From Sediminicoccus rosea (GTDB lineage: Bacteria > Pseudomonadota > Alphaproteobacteria > Acetobacterales > Acetobacteraceae), in assembly GCF_033547095.1 (NCBI RefSeq), contig NZ_CP137852.1, positions 4,241,001-4,305,000 on the forward strand: a DNA stretch of 64,000 nucleotides, read 5' to 3'. A program made the position numbers and the translations under genes. Below, piece by piece: positions 43,413 through 51,719 of the stretch. How positions within the stretch are numbered: the first letter of the stretch is position 1; the number at the start of each line of letters is the position of its first letter. A model generated the notes under the pieces. That model was not told the origin of the DNA, made no database searches, and saw only the letters and a list, made by a program, of their open reading frames with translations.

Positions 43413-44996
43413 TCACACCCGCCGCACGTTCCAGAACACCGGGATGCCGCCCGGCTGCATCACGCCGGTCAGGTTGCGGCGGTGCGCCAGCGGCTGGAAG
43501 AACTGGCCGAGCGGGATATAGGGCACGTCCTCCAGCATCTGGCGCTGCAGGTCGGCAGCGATCCGCTGTTGGGCGGCGAGGTCGGGCGCTTCGAACCAGG
43601 CATCGCGCAGGGATTCGAGGCGTGCGCTTTCCGGCCAGCCGATGAAGCCCGCACGCCCCTGGCCGCGTAGCATCAGGTGTCCGGCCGGGTTCAGGTGATC
43701 GAGGCCGCCCCAGTTGGTGCAGAAGGCGCTCCAGCCACCCTGTTCGATCGGGTTCTGCTGCGCGCGGCGCTGCACCACGGTGCCCCAGTCCATGGACTGG
43801 AAGTCGATGTTCACGCCGAGGCGGCGGAACATGTCGGCGGCGACCTGCGACCAGGCGGCGAGGCTCGCGATGTCGGTGGTGCCGAGCAGCACGATGCGCT
43901 CATTGGCGTAGCCGCTCTCGCGGATCATGCGGCGCGCCGTGTCCATGTTCCGCTCGAACACCTCGAGGCCAACATTGCTGGCGAGCGGCGTGCCCGGCGT
44001 GAAGGCGCCGACGCCGGAGCGGAAGCCCGCCGGGTCGGTGCCCATGAAGGCGGTCATGTAGCTCGCCTGGTCCACCGCGCGCAGCAGGGCGCGGCGGAAG
44101 GCCGGGTTGTTCATCGGCGCATGCAGGTGGTTGGGGCGCATCACGGCGATGGAGCCGAGCGGATCGGGCTGCACCACGGCGACGTTGCGGTTGCGCCCGA
44201 GCATGGGGGCAAGGTCGGGCGTGACGGTCTCCCACCAATCCATCTCGCCGGAGGAGAGGGCCGCGGCCGCCGTCGCGAAGTCGGGCATGATGTGCCATTC
44301 GACGCGGTCGAAATGCACGATCTTGGGGCCGGCCGTGCCGGAGGGCGTGCCGCCCTGCCGCGGCGTGTAGCCGGCGAAGCGCTCATAGACGACGCGGCTG
44401 CCGGAGACGAGCTCGTCGCGCTTGAAGCTGAAGGGCCCGCTGCCGATCACCTGGTCGGGGCGGATCTGGGTGAAGGCGTCGGTCGCGGCGATGCTGGCCG
44501 GCATGATGAAGGCGGCGTTGCTGGTGGGCTTGGCAAGGCTGTCCAGCATCAGGCCATAGGGGCGGCTCAGACGGATGGTGAAGCGCTTGTCGTCGAGGGC
44601 CACCATCTCTTCCGTGAGGGCGGCGAGGCGGGCCCCCATGGCATCGCGCCGGCCCCAGCGCGCCAGCGAGGCGACGCAGTCGGCCGCGCGCACGGGTTCG
44701 CCATTGTGGAAGCGCAGGCCGTCGCGCAGCGTGAAGGTCCAGAGCTTGCCGTCATTGGCGACGGTGTGGCCCTCGACCATCTGCGGCTGCGGGCGATACT
44801 CGGCGTCCAGGCCGTAGAGCGTGTCCCACACCATGAAGCCGTGGTTGCGGGTGATGTAGGCCGTGGTCCAGACCGGATCCATCACGGTCAGGTTCGCGTG
44901 CGGCACCATCTTGAGGGTGCGCGCCGCCTGCGACTGCGCGATGGAAGGCGCGGCCGCGACGGCAGCGGTGGCCCCCAGGAAACTGCGACGATCCAT
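43413..44996 (-). CDS. ABC transporter substrate-binding protein, family 5 (peptide/opine type)
   Basis: The product has 527 residues, the normal size of SBP_bac_5 proteins. The signal is MDRRSFLGATAAVAAAPSIAQSQ. The mature part has LKMVPHANLTVMDPVWTTAYITRNHGFMVWDTLYGLDAEYRPQPQMVEGHTVANDGKLWTFTLRDGLRFHNGEPVRAADCVASLARW, the family start. No permease or ATPase gene adjoins it, so it either shares a transporter elsewhere or is an orphan. The ATG at 44996 is used because it heads the signal peptide. Confidence 0.92.
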   Translation of the reverse strand: MDRRSFLGATAAVAAAPSIAQSQAARTLKMVPHANLTVMDPVWTTAYITRNHGFMVWDTLYGLDAEYRPQPQMVEGHTVANDGKLWTFTLRDGLRFHNGEPVRAADCVASLARWGRRDAMGARLAALTEEMVALDDKRFTIRLSRPYGLMLDSLAKPTSNAAFIMPASIAATDAFTQIRPDQVIGSGPFSFKRDELVSGSRVVYERFAGYTPRQGGTPSGTAGPKIVHFDRVEWHIMPDFATAAAALSSGEMDWWETVTPDLAPMLGRNRNVAVVQPDPLGSIAVMRPNHLHAPMNNPAFRRALLRAVDQASYMTAFMGTDPAGFRSGVGAFTPGTPLASNVGLEVFERNMDTARRMIRESGYANERIVLLGTTDIASLAAWSQVAADMFRRLGVNIDFQSMDWGTVVQRRAQQNPIEQGGWSAFCTNWGGLDHLNPAGHLMLRGQGRAGFIGWPESARLESLRDAWFEAPDLAAQQRIAADLQRQMLEDVPYIPLGQFFQPLAHRRNLTGVMQPGGIPVFWNVRRV

Positions 44997-45049
44997 GCTT
45001 GGTATCCCGACATGCTGTGGTGTGCGGCCGCAGCATGGCGAGAAGGTCA

Positions 45050-45080
45050 TTCGCCTGTCCATCAAAATTGGACAGGCGAA
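45050..45080. terminator. Inverted repeat between sdhB and the family-5 binding protein
   Basis: TTCGCCTGTCC (45050-45060) and its exact complement (45070-45080) form an 11-bp stem with a 9-nt AT-rich loop. It lies 28 nt beyond the sdhB stop and about 54 nt before the binding-protein start, both on the minus strand. There is no T-run, so it is either a rho-independent-like end of the sdh transcript or an operator for the next gene. Confidence 0.45.
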
Positions 45081-45107
45081 ATGGCGGGGCGGATCAGCCC
45101 GAACGGC

Positions 45108-45890
45108 TCAACCCTGGCGCGCCACCATCATGGACTTGATCTTGCCGATCGCCTCGGCCGGGTTCAGCCCCTTCGGGCAGGTCCGGGTGCAGTTCATGAT
45201 GGTGTGGCAGCGATACAGCCGGAACGGATCTTCCAGGTTATCGAGCCGCTCGCCCGTCGCCTCGTCGCGGCTGTCGGCGATCCAGCGATAGGCGGCCAGC
45301 AGGATGGCGGGGCCGAGATAGCGGTCGCCATTCCACCAGTAGCTGGGGCAGGAGGTGGAGCAGCAGAAGCACAGGATGCATTCCCACATCCCGTCCATCT
45401 TGGCGCGCTCCTCCTTGGACTGGCGGCGCTCCTCATCCGGCGGCGGCGGCGTGTCGCTCTTCAGCCAGGGCTCGATGCTGCGATACTGCGCGTAGAGCTG
45501 GCTGAGGTCGGGCACCAAGTCCTTCACCACCGGCAGATGCGGCAGCGGCGAGATGCGGACATCGCCCTTCACCTCGTCAATCGGCTTGAGGCAGGCGAGC
45601 GTGTTCAGCCCGTCAATGTTCATCGAGCAGGAGCCGCAGATGCCCTCGCGGCAAGAACGCCGGAAGGTGAGCGTGCTGTCCACCTCGTTCTTGATCTTGA
45701 TGAGTGCGTCCAGGACCATCGGGCCGCACTTGTCCATGTCCACCTCGAAGGTGTCGGTGCGGGGGTTGGCCCCGTCATCCGGATCCCAGCGGTAGATCTT
45801 GAACGCCTTGACGTTGGTGGCGCCTTCCGGCGCCTTGTGCGTCTTGCCGCCCTGGATGGTGGAGTTCTTCGGAAGAGTGAAGGTGGCCAT
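45108..45890 (-). CDS. sdhB: Succinate dehydrogenase iron-sulfur subunit
   Basis: The product has 260 residues. The [2Fe-2S] site is in [22 protein letters not shown], and the [4Fe-4S] and [3Fe-4S] sites are in [16 protein letters not shown] and [15 protein letters not shown]. It passes electrons from SdhA to the membrane quinone site in complex II. It lies 3 nt after sdhA in the sdhCDAB operon. Normal family length. Confidence 0.98.
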   Translation of the reverse strand: MATFTLPKNSTIQGGKTHKAPEGATNVKAFKIYRWDPDDGANPRTDTFEVDMDKCGPMVLDALIKIKNEVDSTLTFRRSCREGICGSCSMNIDGLNTLACLKPIDEVKGDVRISPLPHLPVVKDLVPDLSQLYAQYRSIEPWLKSDTPPPPDEERRQSKEERAKMDGMWECILCFCCSTSCPSYWWNGDRYLGPAILLAAYRWIADSRDEATGERLDNLEDPFRLYRCHTIMNCTRTCPKGLNPAEAIGKIKSMMVARQG

Positions 45891-45893
45891 GGC

Positions 45894-47705
45894 TTAATAC
45901 ACCCGTGCCTTGGGCGGGAAGACCTGCACCTCATTGGTGAGGGTGCGCATCTTCACGCTGCGGTAATCGAGGCTCACCTCGCCCTTCTCGTTCATCCAGG
46001 CCAGGGTGTGCTTCATCCAGTTCTCGTCGTCGCGGTCGGGATAGTCCTCCTGCGCGTGGGCGCCGCGGCTTTCCTTGCGCGCCTCGCCACCGACGATGGT
46101 GGTCATCGCATTGCCGACGAGGTTGTCGAGCTCCAGCGCCTCCACGAGATCGCTGTTCCAGATCAGGCTGCGGTCGGCGACCTTCAGGTCGCTCATGCCG
46201 GCATGCACGCCCTGCATCTTCTCCACGCCTTCCTTCAGCAGCGCGGAGGTGCGGAAGACGGCGGCATGCGTCTGCATGGTGCGCTGCATGGCCAGGCGCA
46301 GCTCGGCCGTGTTGGTGCTGCCCTTGGCGTGGCGCACGCGGTCGAAGCGGTCCAGGCTGCTCTCGCCCGCGCGCGGCGGCAGCGGCGGCTGGGAGGCGCC
46401 GGGCCGCACCGTCTCGGCGGCGCGGTGCGCCGCGGCGCGGCCGAACACCACGAGGTCGAGCAGCGAATTGGTGCCGAGGCGGTTCGCGCCATGCACCGAG
46501 ACGCAGGCCGCCTCGCCCACCGCCATCAGGCCGGGGACGATGGCATCCTCATCGGCGCGCGTGGGGCGCAGAACCTCGGTGTGGATGTTCGTGGGGATGC
46601 CGCCCATGTTGTAGTGCACCGTGGGGAGCATCGGGATCGGCTCCTTCGTCACATCCACGCCGGCGAAGATGCGCGCCGTCTCGGAGATGCCAGGCAGGCG
46701 CTCATGCAGGATGTCCGCACCCAGATGCTCGAGGTGCAGGTGGATGTGATCCTTCAGCGGGCCGACGCCGCGGCCCTCGCGGATCTCGATGGACATGGCG
46801 CGGGAGACGACGTCGCGCGACGCCAGGTCCTTCGCGGTCGGCGCGTAGCGCTCCATGAAGCGCTCGCCCTCGGAGTTGGTGAGGTAGCCGCCCTCGCCGC
46901 GCGCGCCTTCGGTGACGAGGCAGCCGGCGCCGTAGATGCCGGTCGGGTGGAACTGCACGAATTCCTGGTCCTGCAGCGGCAGGCCCGCGCGCAGCACCAT
47001 GCCGCCGCCATCGCCCGTGCAGGTATGGGCGGAGGTGCAGGAGAACCAGGCGCGGCCATAGCCGCCGGTCGCGAGGACCACCTTCTGCGCGCGGAAGCGA
47101 TGGATCGAGCCATCCTCCAGGCACCAGGCGGTCACACCACGGCAGACGCCCTCATCATCCATGATGAGGTCGAGCGCGAAGTATTCCACGAAGAACTCGC
47201 AGCCATGCTTGAGAGACTGCTGGTAGAGCGTGTGCAGGATGGCGTGGCCGGTGCGGTCGGCCGCGGCGCAGGCGCGCATCGCGGGCGTCTTGCCGTAGTC
47301 CTGCATGTGGCCGCCGAAGGGGCGCTGGTAGATGCGGCCATCCTCGGTGCGGCTGAAGGGCACGCCGTAGTGTTCGAGCTCGATGACGGCCGGGATCGCC
47401 TCGCGGCACATGTATTCGATGGCGTCCTGGTCACCCAGCCAGTCCGACCCCTTCACGGTGTCGTACATGTGCCAGCGCCAGTCATCCTCGCCCATGTTGC
47501 CGAGCGCGGCACCCACGCCGCCCTGGGCGGCCACCGTGTGGGAGCGCGTGGGGAAGACCTTGGTGATGCAGGCGGTCTTCAGCCCCGCCGCCCCCATGCC
47601 GAAGGTGGCGCGCAGCCCCGCGCCGCCGGCGCCCACCACCACCACGTCATAGGTGTGATCGACGATCCGATAGGCCCCGAAGGTAGGCTTGCTGATGGCG
47701 TTCAT
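45894..47705 (-). CDS. sdhA: Succinate dehydrogenase flavoprotein subunit
   Basis: The product has 603 residues from the ATG at 47705. It has the FAD-binding start [52 protein letters not shown], with the His in [10 protein letters not shown] as the covalent flavin site, and the active-site segment with [37 protein letters not shown]. It oxidises succinate to fumarate at the cytoplasmic face. Its start is 128 nt after the sdhD stop; this gap contains a small CCGGGC-GAT-GCCCGG hairpin (47763-47777). Confidence 0.98.
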   Translation of the reverse strand: MNAISKPTFGAYRIVDHTYDVVVVGAGGAGLRATFGMGAAGLKTACITKVFPTRSHTVAAQGGVGAALGNMGEDDWRWHMYDTVKGSDWLGDQDAIEYMCREAIPAVIELEHYGVPFSRTEDGRIYQRPFGGHMQDYGKTPAMRACAAADRTGHAILHTLYQQSLKHGCEFFVEYFALDLIMDDEGVCRGVTAWCLEDGSIHRFRAQKVVLATGGYGRAWFSCTSAHTCTGDGGGMVLRAGLPLQDQEFVQFHPTGIYGAGCLVTEGARGEGGYLTNSEGERFMERYAPTAKDLASRDVVSRAMSIEIREGRGVGPLKDHIHLHLEHLGADILHERLPGISETARIFAGVDVTKEPIPMLPTVHYNMGGIPTNIHTEVLRPTRADEDAIVPGLMAVGEAACVSVHGANRLGTNSLLDLVVFGRAAAHRAAETVRPGASQPPLPPRAGESSLDRFDRVRHAKGSTNTAELRLAMQRTMQTHAAVFRTSALLKEGVEKMQGVHAGMSDLKVADRSLIWNSDLVEALELDNLVGNAMTTIVGGEARKESRGAHAQEDYPDRDDENWMKHTLAWMNEKGEVSLDYRSVKMRTLTNEVQVFPPKARVY

Positions 47706-47833
47706 GCGACCCGGTCCGCTCCGCTCAGGCCCGAGGCACGCAACCCCGGGCGACATGTCATGCCGGGCGATGCCCGGTCTCAGGGATGGAGCTTGGTGGT
47801 TCCCCCGGAACCGCAAGCCCCTTTCTTGACGCG

Positions 47834-48238
47834 CTAAAGCGCGAAGGCGATCCGCAGCACGGAGAAGCCGCTGGCCAGCGCCATCAGCAGGGCCGCGCCC
47901 TTGATCAGCAGGATGTAGGCGATGCGCTTGAACTCGTCGCGCACATAGTCCTCGACCACCACCTGCAGGCCAGCGGCCATGTGGTGGAAGGTGAGGCCGA
48001 TGAGGACCAGCAGCAGCACCGCGTTCAGCGGCTGCGCGATCCAGAGCAGCGTCTCGAGGTAGGACGCGCCGGCCAGGCCGATCATGCTGGCCACGAACCA
48101 CAGCGTCAGCGGCAGCAGCGCGATGGAGGTGACGCGCTGCATCCACCAGTGATGGGTGCCGGACTTGGCCGAGCCCATGCCGCGCACGCGGCCGAGCGGC
48201 GAGCGCAGGGTGGTTTGGGTGATTCCGTCTTTCGCCAT
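47834..48238 (-). CDS. sdhD: Succinate dehydrogenase membrane anchor subunit
   Basis: The product has 134 residues. Three hydrophobic helices follow an N-terminal [35 protein letters not shown] region. The segment [24 protein letters not shown] holds the candidate heme/quinone-site histidines and Asp-Tyr pair. It anchors the SdhAB catalytic part together with SdhC, encoded 5 nt upstream. The ATG at 48238 is the one matching family N-termini. Confidence 0.95.
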   Translation of the reverse strand: MAKDGITQTTLRSPLGRVRGMGSAKSGTHHWWMQRVTSIALLPLTLWFVASMIGLAGASYLETLLWIAQPLNAVLLLVLIGLTFHHMAAGLQVVVEDYVRDEFKRIAYILLIKGAALLMALASGFSVLRIAFAL

Positions 48239-48243
48239 CTGCG

Positions 48244-48681
48244 TCAGCCCCAGAACAGGAAGGCGAGGATCCACGTCACCACCGTCAGCACCGCGGTGCC
48301 GACGAGGACGAGGCGGCCGCTGCGATAGACCGAGGGGATGTCGAAGCCCTTGCCCGCATCCCAGGCGAGGTGCCTGAGGCCCGCCAGCGTGTGGTACCAG
48401 GCGGCGACGGTGAGGCCGAACAGCACGATGAGGCCGAGGAAGGAGCCCAGGAACCATTGCACCGTGGCGAAGGCGGCCTCGCCCGTCGCGGCGGCCATGA
48501 GCCACCAGACCAGCAGCACGGTCCCCGCCGACCAGGCGGCCCCGGTGATGCGATGCATGATGGAGAGCGCGCTCGTCATCTGCATCATGTCGTAGGCCTG
48601 CAGATGGGGCGAGAGCGGGCGACGGATGACGGTGCCATCGGAACGGCGCGCGATCATCCCGGCTTCGCGCGGATCCGTCAT
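48244..48681 (-). CDS. sdhC: Succinate dehydrogenase cytochrome b556 subunit
   Basis: The product has 145 residues with three transmembrane helices. Family landmarks are [33 protein letters not shown] (the His-Arg pair near the quinone site) and [21 protein letters not shown] with the heme-ligand His. It is the first gene of sdhCDAB. A plausible promoter lies 82 nt upstream. Confidence 0.96.
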   Translation of the reverse strand: MTDPREAGMIARRSDGTVIRRPLSPHLQAYDMMQMTSALSIMHRITGAAWSAGTVLLVWWLMAAATGEAAFATVQWFLGSFLGLIVLFGLTVAAWYHTLAGLRHLAWDAGKGFDIPSVYRSGRLVLVGTAVLTVVTWILAFLFWG

Positions 48682-48762
48682 GCCTGCGGCGCTTTCACGG
48701 CTTGAGCGTCCATGAGACTACTACCCCAACCTTTGGCCTTGCGGCCTGTGTTCTTGCGCGAT

Positions 48763-48792
48763 GTTCTAGGCGTCTCTTCGCAGTTGCGTCAA
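48763..48792 (-). promoter_or_regulatory. Candidate sigma-70 promoter of sdhCDAB
   Basis: On the minus strand TTGACG (48792-48787) and TAGAAC (48768-48763) are separated by 18 nt and sit 82 nt upstream of the sdhC start. The -35 is a good match; the -10 matches TATAAT at four of six positions. The whole sdhC to Bug-gene gap (48682-48985) otherwise shows no convincing gene. Confidence 0.5.
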
Positions 48793-48985
48793 TCCGACCG
48801 GCCGCGAAAGGGCCCTGTGTTTCCAGGGCTTCGGCCACGGCGATCGTCACGCCACCGCATCGAAACCCGCCTGCCGCAAAAAGTGGATTGACCCGCTTGG
48901 TCTCTGCCGCGACTGTGTGGCGTTTTCTGGCCGAACGGCCCCGACAAGCGGGCCCGGGGAAGCGCCGGCAGGGCAGGGTTCTCGC

Positions 48986-50041
48986 GTGATCTTCGTTCAG
49001 CGCCTGTTTCATTGGGGCCTGTTTCATCGGGCTGGCCGCCTGGGGATGGCCTGCCTCGCCACGGGCCTGCTGCTGGCCGGGCCGGCCCATGCCATGGCCC
49101 AGACACCCGCACCCACGCCGGCCCCCACAGCCGCCCCGACGGGCAGCCCGCCTGACGGGCGGGAGCCCATCCGCGTCCTGATCGGCCTGCCGCCCGGCAG
49201 CGGGGTGGACCAGGTCTCGCGCATTTTCGCCGAGGCGCTGAGCCAGCGCCTCTACCGCCCCGTGCTGATCGAGAACCGCACCGGCGCGCGCGGCAATGTG
49301 GCGGCGGAGGAGGTGGCGCGGGCCACGCCGAGCGGCAACACCCTCGGAATCGTGACGGCCACGACGCTGCTGCTCAACCGGCATTTGTCCCGGCAAATGG
49401 GCTATGACCCACAAGCAGACCTGACCCCCATCAGCCGCTTTGCAGCCCTGCCCTTCCTGGTGCTGGGCACGCCTGGGCAAGGCGTCCGGACGATTGGTGA
49501 CCTGGTGGAGGTTTTGAAAGCGCGGCCAAGCACTTGCGGGACGCCGGGCGCCGGCACGGCGCAGCATCTGGCGCTCGAATTGCTCATCCGCTCGGTCGGC
49601 GCGCGGTGCGATTTCGTGCATTTCCGCGGCCTATCCGGTGCACTTCCGGAATTGCTTAACGGCGGTGTCCAGGTCTATGTGGAGTCCGCTGTCATTGGAT
49701 TGCCATTGGTGCGGGACGGGCGGGTTCGCCTGCTTGCCGTGACCTCGCGGAACCGGTCTGCCCTGTTTCCCGAGACCCCGACAGTCGCCGAGACGGTCCC
49801 TGGCTTCGAAGCCGAGACCTGGCTGGCGCTGATGGGGCCTCGCGGACTGCCGGATTCCGTGCTGGCCAAGCTGGAGACGGCGGCCATGGCGGTGGCTCGT
49901 GACGCTGCCGTGGTGCACCGGTTGCGGGCTTTGGCGGCGGAACCCATCGGGGGATCGCGTGCGGAGCTGGCGACCACCATTCGCGCGCAGGATTCCATTT
50001 GGGGGCCGGTGGCTCGCGCTGCCGGGTTGACCACTGATTGA
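48986..50041 (+). CDS. Bug-family (TctC-like) periplasmic solute-binding protein
   Basis: The product has 351 residues from GTG 48986, which has AGGG 7 nt upstream; GTG 48917 would add 23 residues before the signal peptide and is less likely. The signal peptide runs to about AHAMAQ and is followed by a Pro/Thr-rich spacer. The Bug fold follows: PIRVLIGLPPGSGVDQVSRIFAEALSQRLYRPVLIENRTGARGNVAAEEVARATPSGNTLGIV. The usual PGG(S/G)xD hairpin reads PPGSGVD. No TctA/TctB genes adjoin. Base composition is slightly lower in GC than its neighbours, hinting at a more recent arrival. Confidence 0.9.
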   Translation: MIFVQRLFHWGLFHRAGRLGMACLATGLLLAGPAHAMAQTPAPTPAPTAAPTGSPPDGREPIRVLIGLPPGSGVDQVSRIFAEALSQRLYRPVLIENRTGARGNVAAEEVARATPSGNTLGIVTATTLLLNRHLSRQMGYDPQADLTPISRFAALPFLVLGTPGQGVRTIGDLVEVLKARPSTCGTPGAGTAQHLALELLIRSVGARCDFVHFRGLSGALPELLNGGVQVYVESAVIGLPLVRDGRVRLLAVTSRNRSALFPETPTVAETVPGFEAETWLALMGPRGLPDSVLAKLETAAMAVARDAAVVHRLRALAAEPIGGSRAELATTIRAQDSIWGPVARAAGLTTD

Positions 50042-50090
50042 CGTTGCCATTCAAGCCACCATTCCCCGCAAGCTCGGCTTCAAGCCGGGC

Positions 50091-50432
50091 ATGGTTTGCG
50101 CCGTGCTGGAACCGCCGCCGGGCCTGAAGCACGGCCTGCCCGCGACCTCGGCCTCCGAGCCGGAGCTCATCCTTGCCTTCGCGCCGGACCGCGCGGCGCT
50201 GAGCCGTGTGGCCGCGCGCGCGCTCGATCTCTATGGCGTGGGCGGCCGCCTCTGGTTCGCCTATCCGAAGAAGACCGGCCCCGTCCGCTCCGACCTGGAC
50301 CGCGATCATGGCTGGGAGCCGCTGACCCAGGCGGGACTGCTGCCGGTGACGCAGGTGGCGCTGGACGCCACCTGGTCGGCGCTGCGCTTCCGGCTGCGCG
50401 AAGAGATCCCGACGCTCACCCGCAAGGCCTGA
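50091..50432 (+). CDS. DUF3052-like protein, start uncertain
   Basis: From the ATG at 50091 the product has 113 residues. The end, LWFAYPKKTGPVRSDLDRDHGWEPLTQAGLLPVTQVALDATWSALRFRLREE, matches small DUF3052-type proteins. The frame stays open upstream to a stop at 50028 and encodes RKLGFKPG just before the ATG, which resembles the family N-terminus (KLGIKPGM). No ATG, GTG or TTG exists there, only CTG 50034 and ATT 50037, which overlap or adjoin the Bug gene stop. The real start may be one of these. Function unknown. Confidence 0.7.
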   Translation: MVCAVLEPPPGLKHGLPATSASEPELILAFAPDRAALSRVAARALDLYGVGGRLWFAYPKKTGPVRSDLDRDHGWEPLTQAGLLPVTQVALDATWSALRFRLREEIPTLTRKA

Positions 50433-50442
50433 ACGCCCTCCC

Positions 50443-50458
50443 CCGCCGGTGACGGCGG
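50443..50458. terminator. Small hairpin after the DUF3052-like gene
   Basis: CCGCCG-GTGA-CGGCGG is a perfect 6-bp stem with a GNRA-type tetraloop (GTGA), 10 nt after the stop at 50432. No T-run follows. It may protect the 3' end. The convergent small secreted-protein gene ends at 50635. Confidence 0.4.
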
Positions 50459-50558
50459 CCGGCGGGCCTGTCCCACGCCGAAGGGCGCGGGGCAGGCGGG
50501 CGATACTTGTTCGGTTGAATCGGCGCCGCCGCGCCGTCCGGCCCGGCGCAACCGCGTC

Positions 50559-50627
50559 CTTTGCCAGAGCGCAGCCGCGCGCTTTGCCTGAGCGCGGCCG
50601 CGTGCTTTGCCTGAGCGCGGCCGCGCG
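50559..50627. repeat. Three tandem copies of a 23-bp repeat
   Basis: Three consecutive 23-bp units begin at 50559, 50582 and 50605. Units 2 and 3 differ at one position; unit 1 differs from them at two or three positions. Each begins CTTTGCC. The unit length is not a multiple of three, and the block lies in a 202-nt gap between convergent genes, so it is non-coding. Each unit contains a GCGGCCGC-like palindrome in units 2 and 3. Confidence 0.85.
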
Positions 50628-50634
50628 GGGCGCC

Positions 50635-50901
50635 TCAGGGCTCGGAGGTGTGGCAACCCGCGGCGGGGGCCTTGCCCTTGGCCGCGGCCAGGCTGCTGCG
50701 CCAGGTGCGGACCAGCGCACTGTCCTGCCAGCCGTGCAGGCTTCCCATCCAATCCCGCGAGACCGCCACCGGGCTCTCCTGCGACATGACGCAGGTGGCG
50801 ATGCGCTCGCGCCCGCCCGGCACCACGGCCGTCGCAGGGGCGAGGAGCGGCAGCAGCGCGAGGGAGCCGCCCGCGATCAGCAGGGGCAGCGCGCTACGCA
50901 T
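50635..50901 (-). CDS. Small secreted protein, unknown function
   Basis: The product has 88 residues from ATG 50901. The N-terminus MRSALPLLIAGGSLALLPLLAPATAVV is a good signal peptide. The mature part of about 60 residues (GGRERIATCVMSQESPVAVSRDWMGSLHGWQDSALVRTWRSSLAAAKGKAPAAGCHTSEP) has two Cys that could form a disulfide. I do not recognise the family. The long upstream region (50902-51135) is non-coding and AT-rich, so this gene may have its own regulated promoter. Confidence 0.6.
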   Translation of the reverse strand: MRSALPLLIAGGSLALLPLLAPATAVVPGGRERIATCVMSQESPVAVSRDWMGSLHGWQDSALVRTWRSSLAAAKGKAPAAGCHTSEP

Positions 50902-50943
50902 GGCGCCCGCCCGCCCCGGCGCGGCGACCGGCGGAGGGAGCAA

Positions 50944-51359
50944 CCCCTTCCCGCAGGGTCGCGACCGAGGCTGAGAGGCAAGACATGCACATTCTCGTTT
51001 AAAGATCCTTAAATCTCTTTTTTGGCGTTTTGAGCCTCGAGATCGTGATTTGATACATCATTGCGCGAGCAGCCCCAAGAGGAATCGTCAAATGTCGGTA
51101 AATTATCTTTTTTAAGACGCGTGAGGCACAACCGAAATGTCTTCGCGCGGAAGAATCCGGCCCCGCGGGGTGCCCCTCGCCCGCAATGCGGGTCATGGGC
51201 GCGCGTGGCACCGGCGGGACGGCAGGTTGGAAGGGGGAGGCGCGAGGCAGACCGGGCCAGCGCCGTGTCACCCCACGCAGAGGCGGTGACACGGTTCCAG
51301 CCAGCGGGCTTCGCGCCAGGTGTGGGCCGCCGGGCGAAGCCGCCAGGCGTGAAGCCGCT
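50944..51359. other. Non-coding region with an AT-rich island
   Basis: No convincing gene is seen in these 416 nt; frames here start at TTG or GTG without family-like sequence. Positions about 50985-51135 are strikingly AT-rich for this genome, with T-runs at 51018-51023 and near 51110. The 13-mer AATCTCTTTTTTG (51012-51024) also occurs at 29371-29383, in the other main AT-rich patch. It may hold promoters for the flanking minus-strand gene or a small RNA. The right part (51180-51359) is ordinary GC-rich intergenic DNA. Confidence 0.6.
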
Positions 51360-51719
51360 TCAGCGGCTCGCGATGAGCTCGGTCGGGGAGATGCTCAGCG
51401 TCGGCGTCGTGCAGACATCCACGCCCGCCATCTCGGCCGCGCGGCCATTGGCGAAGACGATCCGCACCGCGTTGCGGCCGGGCGTGGCCATCACCGTGCG
51501 GTCGCCGCCCGCGGGGATGTCGGTGGGGGTCAGCAGGTCCGGTCCCCAATTGGCCGGGCCGGAGGCGCTGAAATAGGCCTGCTCCACCGCCATCGGGCCG
51601 ATGTTCCGCAGCCGCACCTCGCCCGAGCAGCCGAGGGTGGCGGCCGGGTTCGCCGCATCACCGCCCGCGCAGGCGGCGGCGAGCAGGGGCAGCAGGAGAA
51701 GGGCTTGGCGCATCACCAT
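51360..51719 (-). CDS. Small lipoprotein
   Basis: The product has 119 residues. MVMRQALLLLPLLAAACAGGDAANPA has a lipobox ending at Cys17. The mature part resembles a small beta-sandwich (LGCSGEVRLRNIGPMAVEQAYFSASGPANWGPDLLTPTDIPAGGDRTVMATPGRNAVRIVFANGRAAEMAGVDVCTTPTLSIS) with two further Cys. ATG 51719 overlaps the amidase end; ATG 51713 (TGATG junction) is equally possible. It is the last gene of the CoA operon. Function unknown. Confidence 0.75.
   Translation of the reverse strand: MVMRQALLLLPLLAAACAGGDAANPAATLGCSGEVRLRNIGPMAVEQAYFSASGPANWGPDLLTPTDIPAGGDRTVMATPGRNAVRIVFANGRAAEMAGVDVCTTPTLSISPTELIASR

Noticed and set aside
43677-47837. A plus-strand open frame of nearly 1,400 codons antisense to the binding-protein and sdh genes
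   Set aside because: It mirrors real minus-strand genes (family-5 binding protein, sdhB, sdhA). Its composition is His/Arg/Gly/Ala-rich shadow coding, produced by high GC and the absence of stops in that antisense frame.
48702-48989. A 95-codon plus-strand frame between sdhC and the Bug gene
   Set aside because: It overlaps the predicted sdh promoter and the Bug start, has no recognisable domain and low coding bias.
50999-51292. A 97-codon minus-strand frame in the AT-rich island
   Set aside because: It has no family resemblance or ribosome-binding site, and its sequence changes from Pro/Arg-rich to Lys/Ile-rich exactly at the AT-rich boundary, as expected for non-coding DNA.
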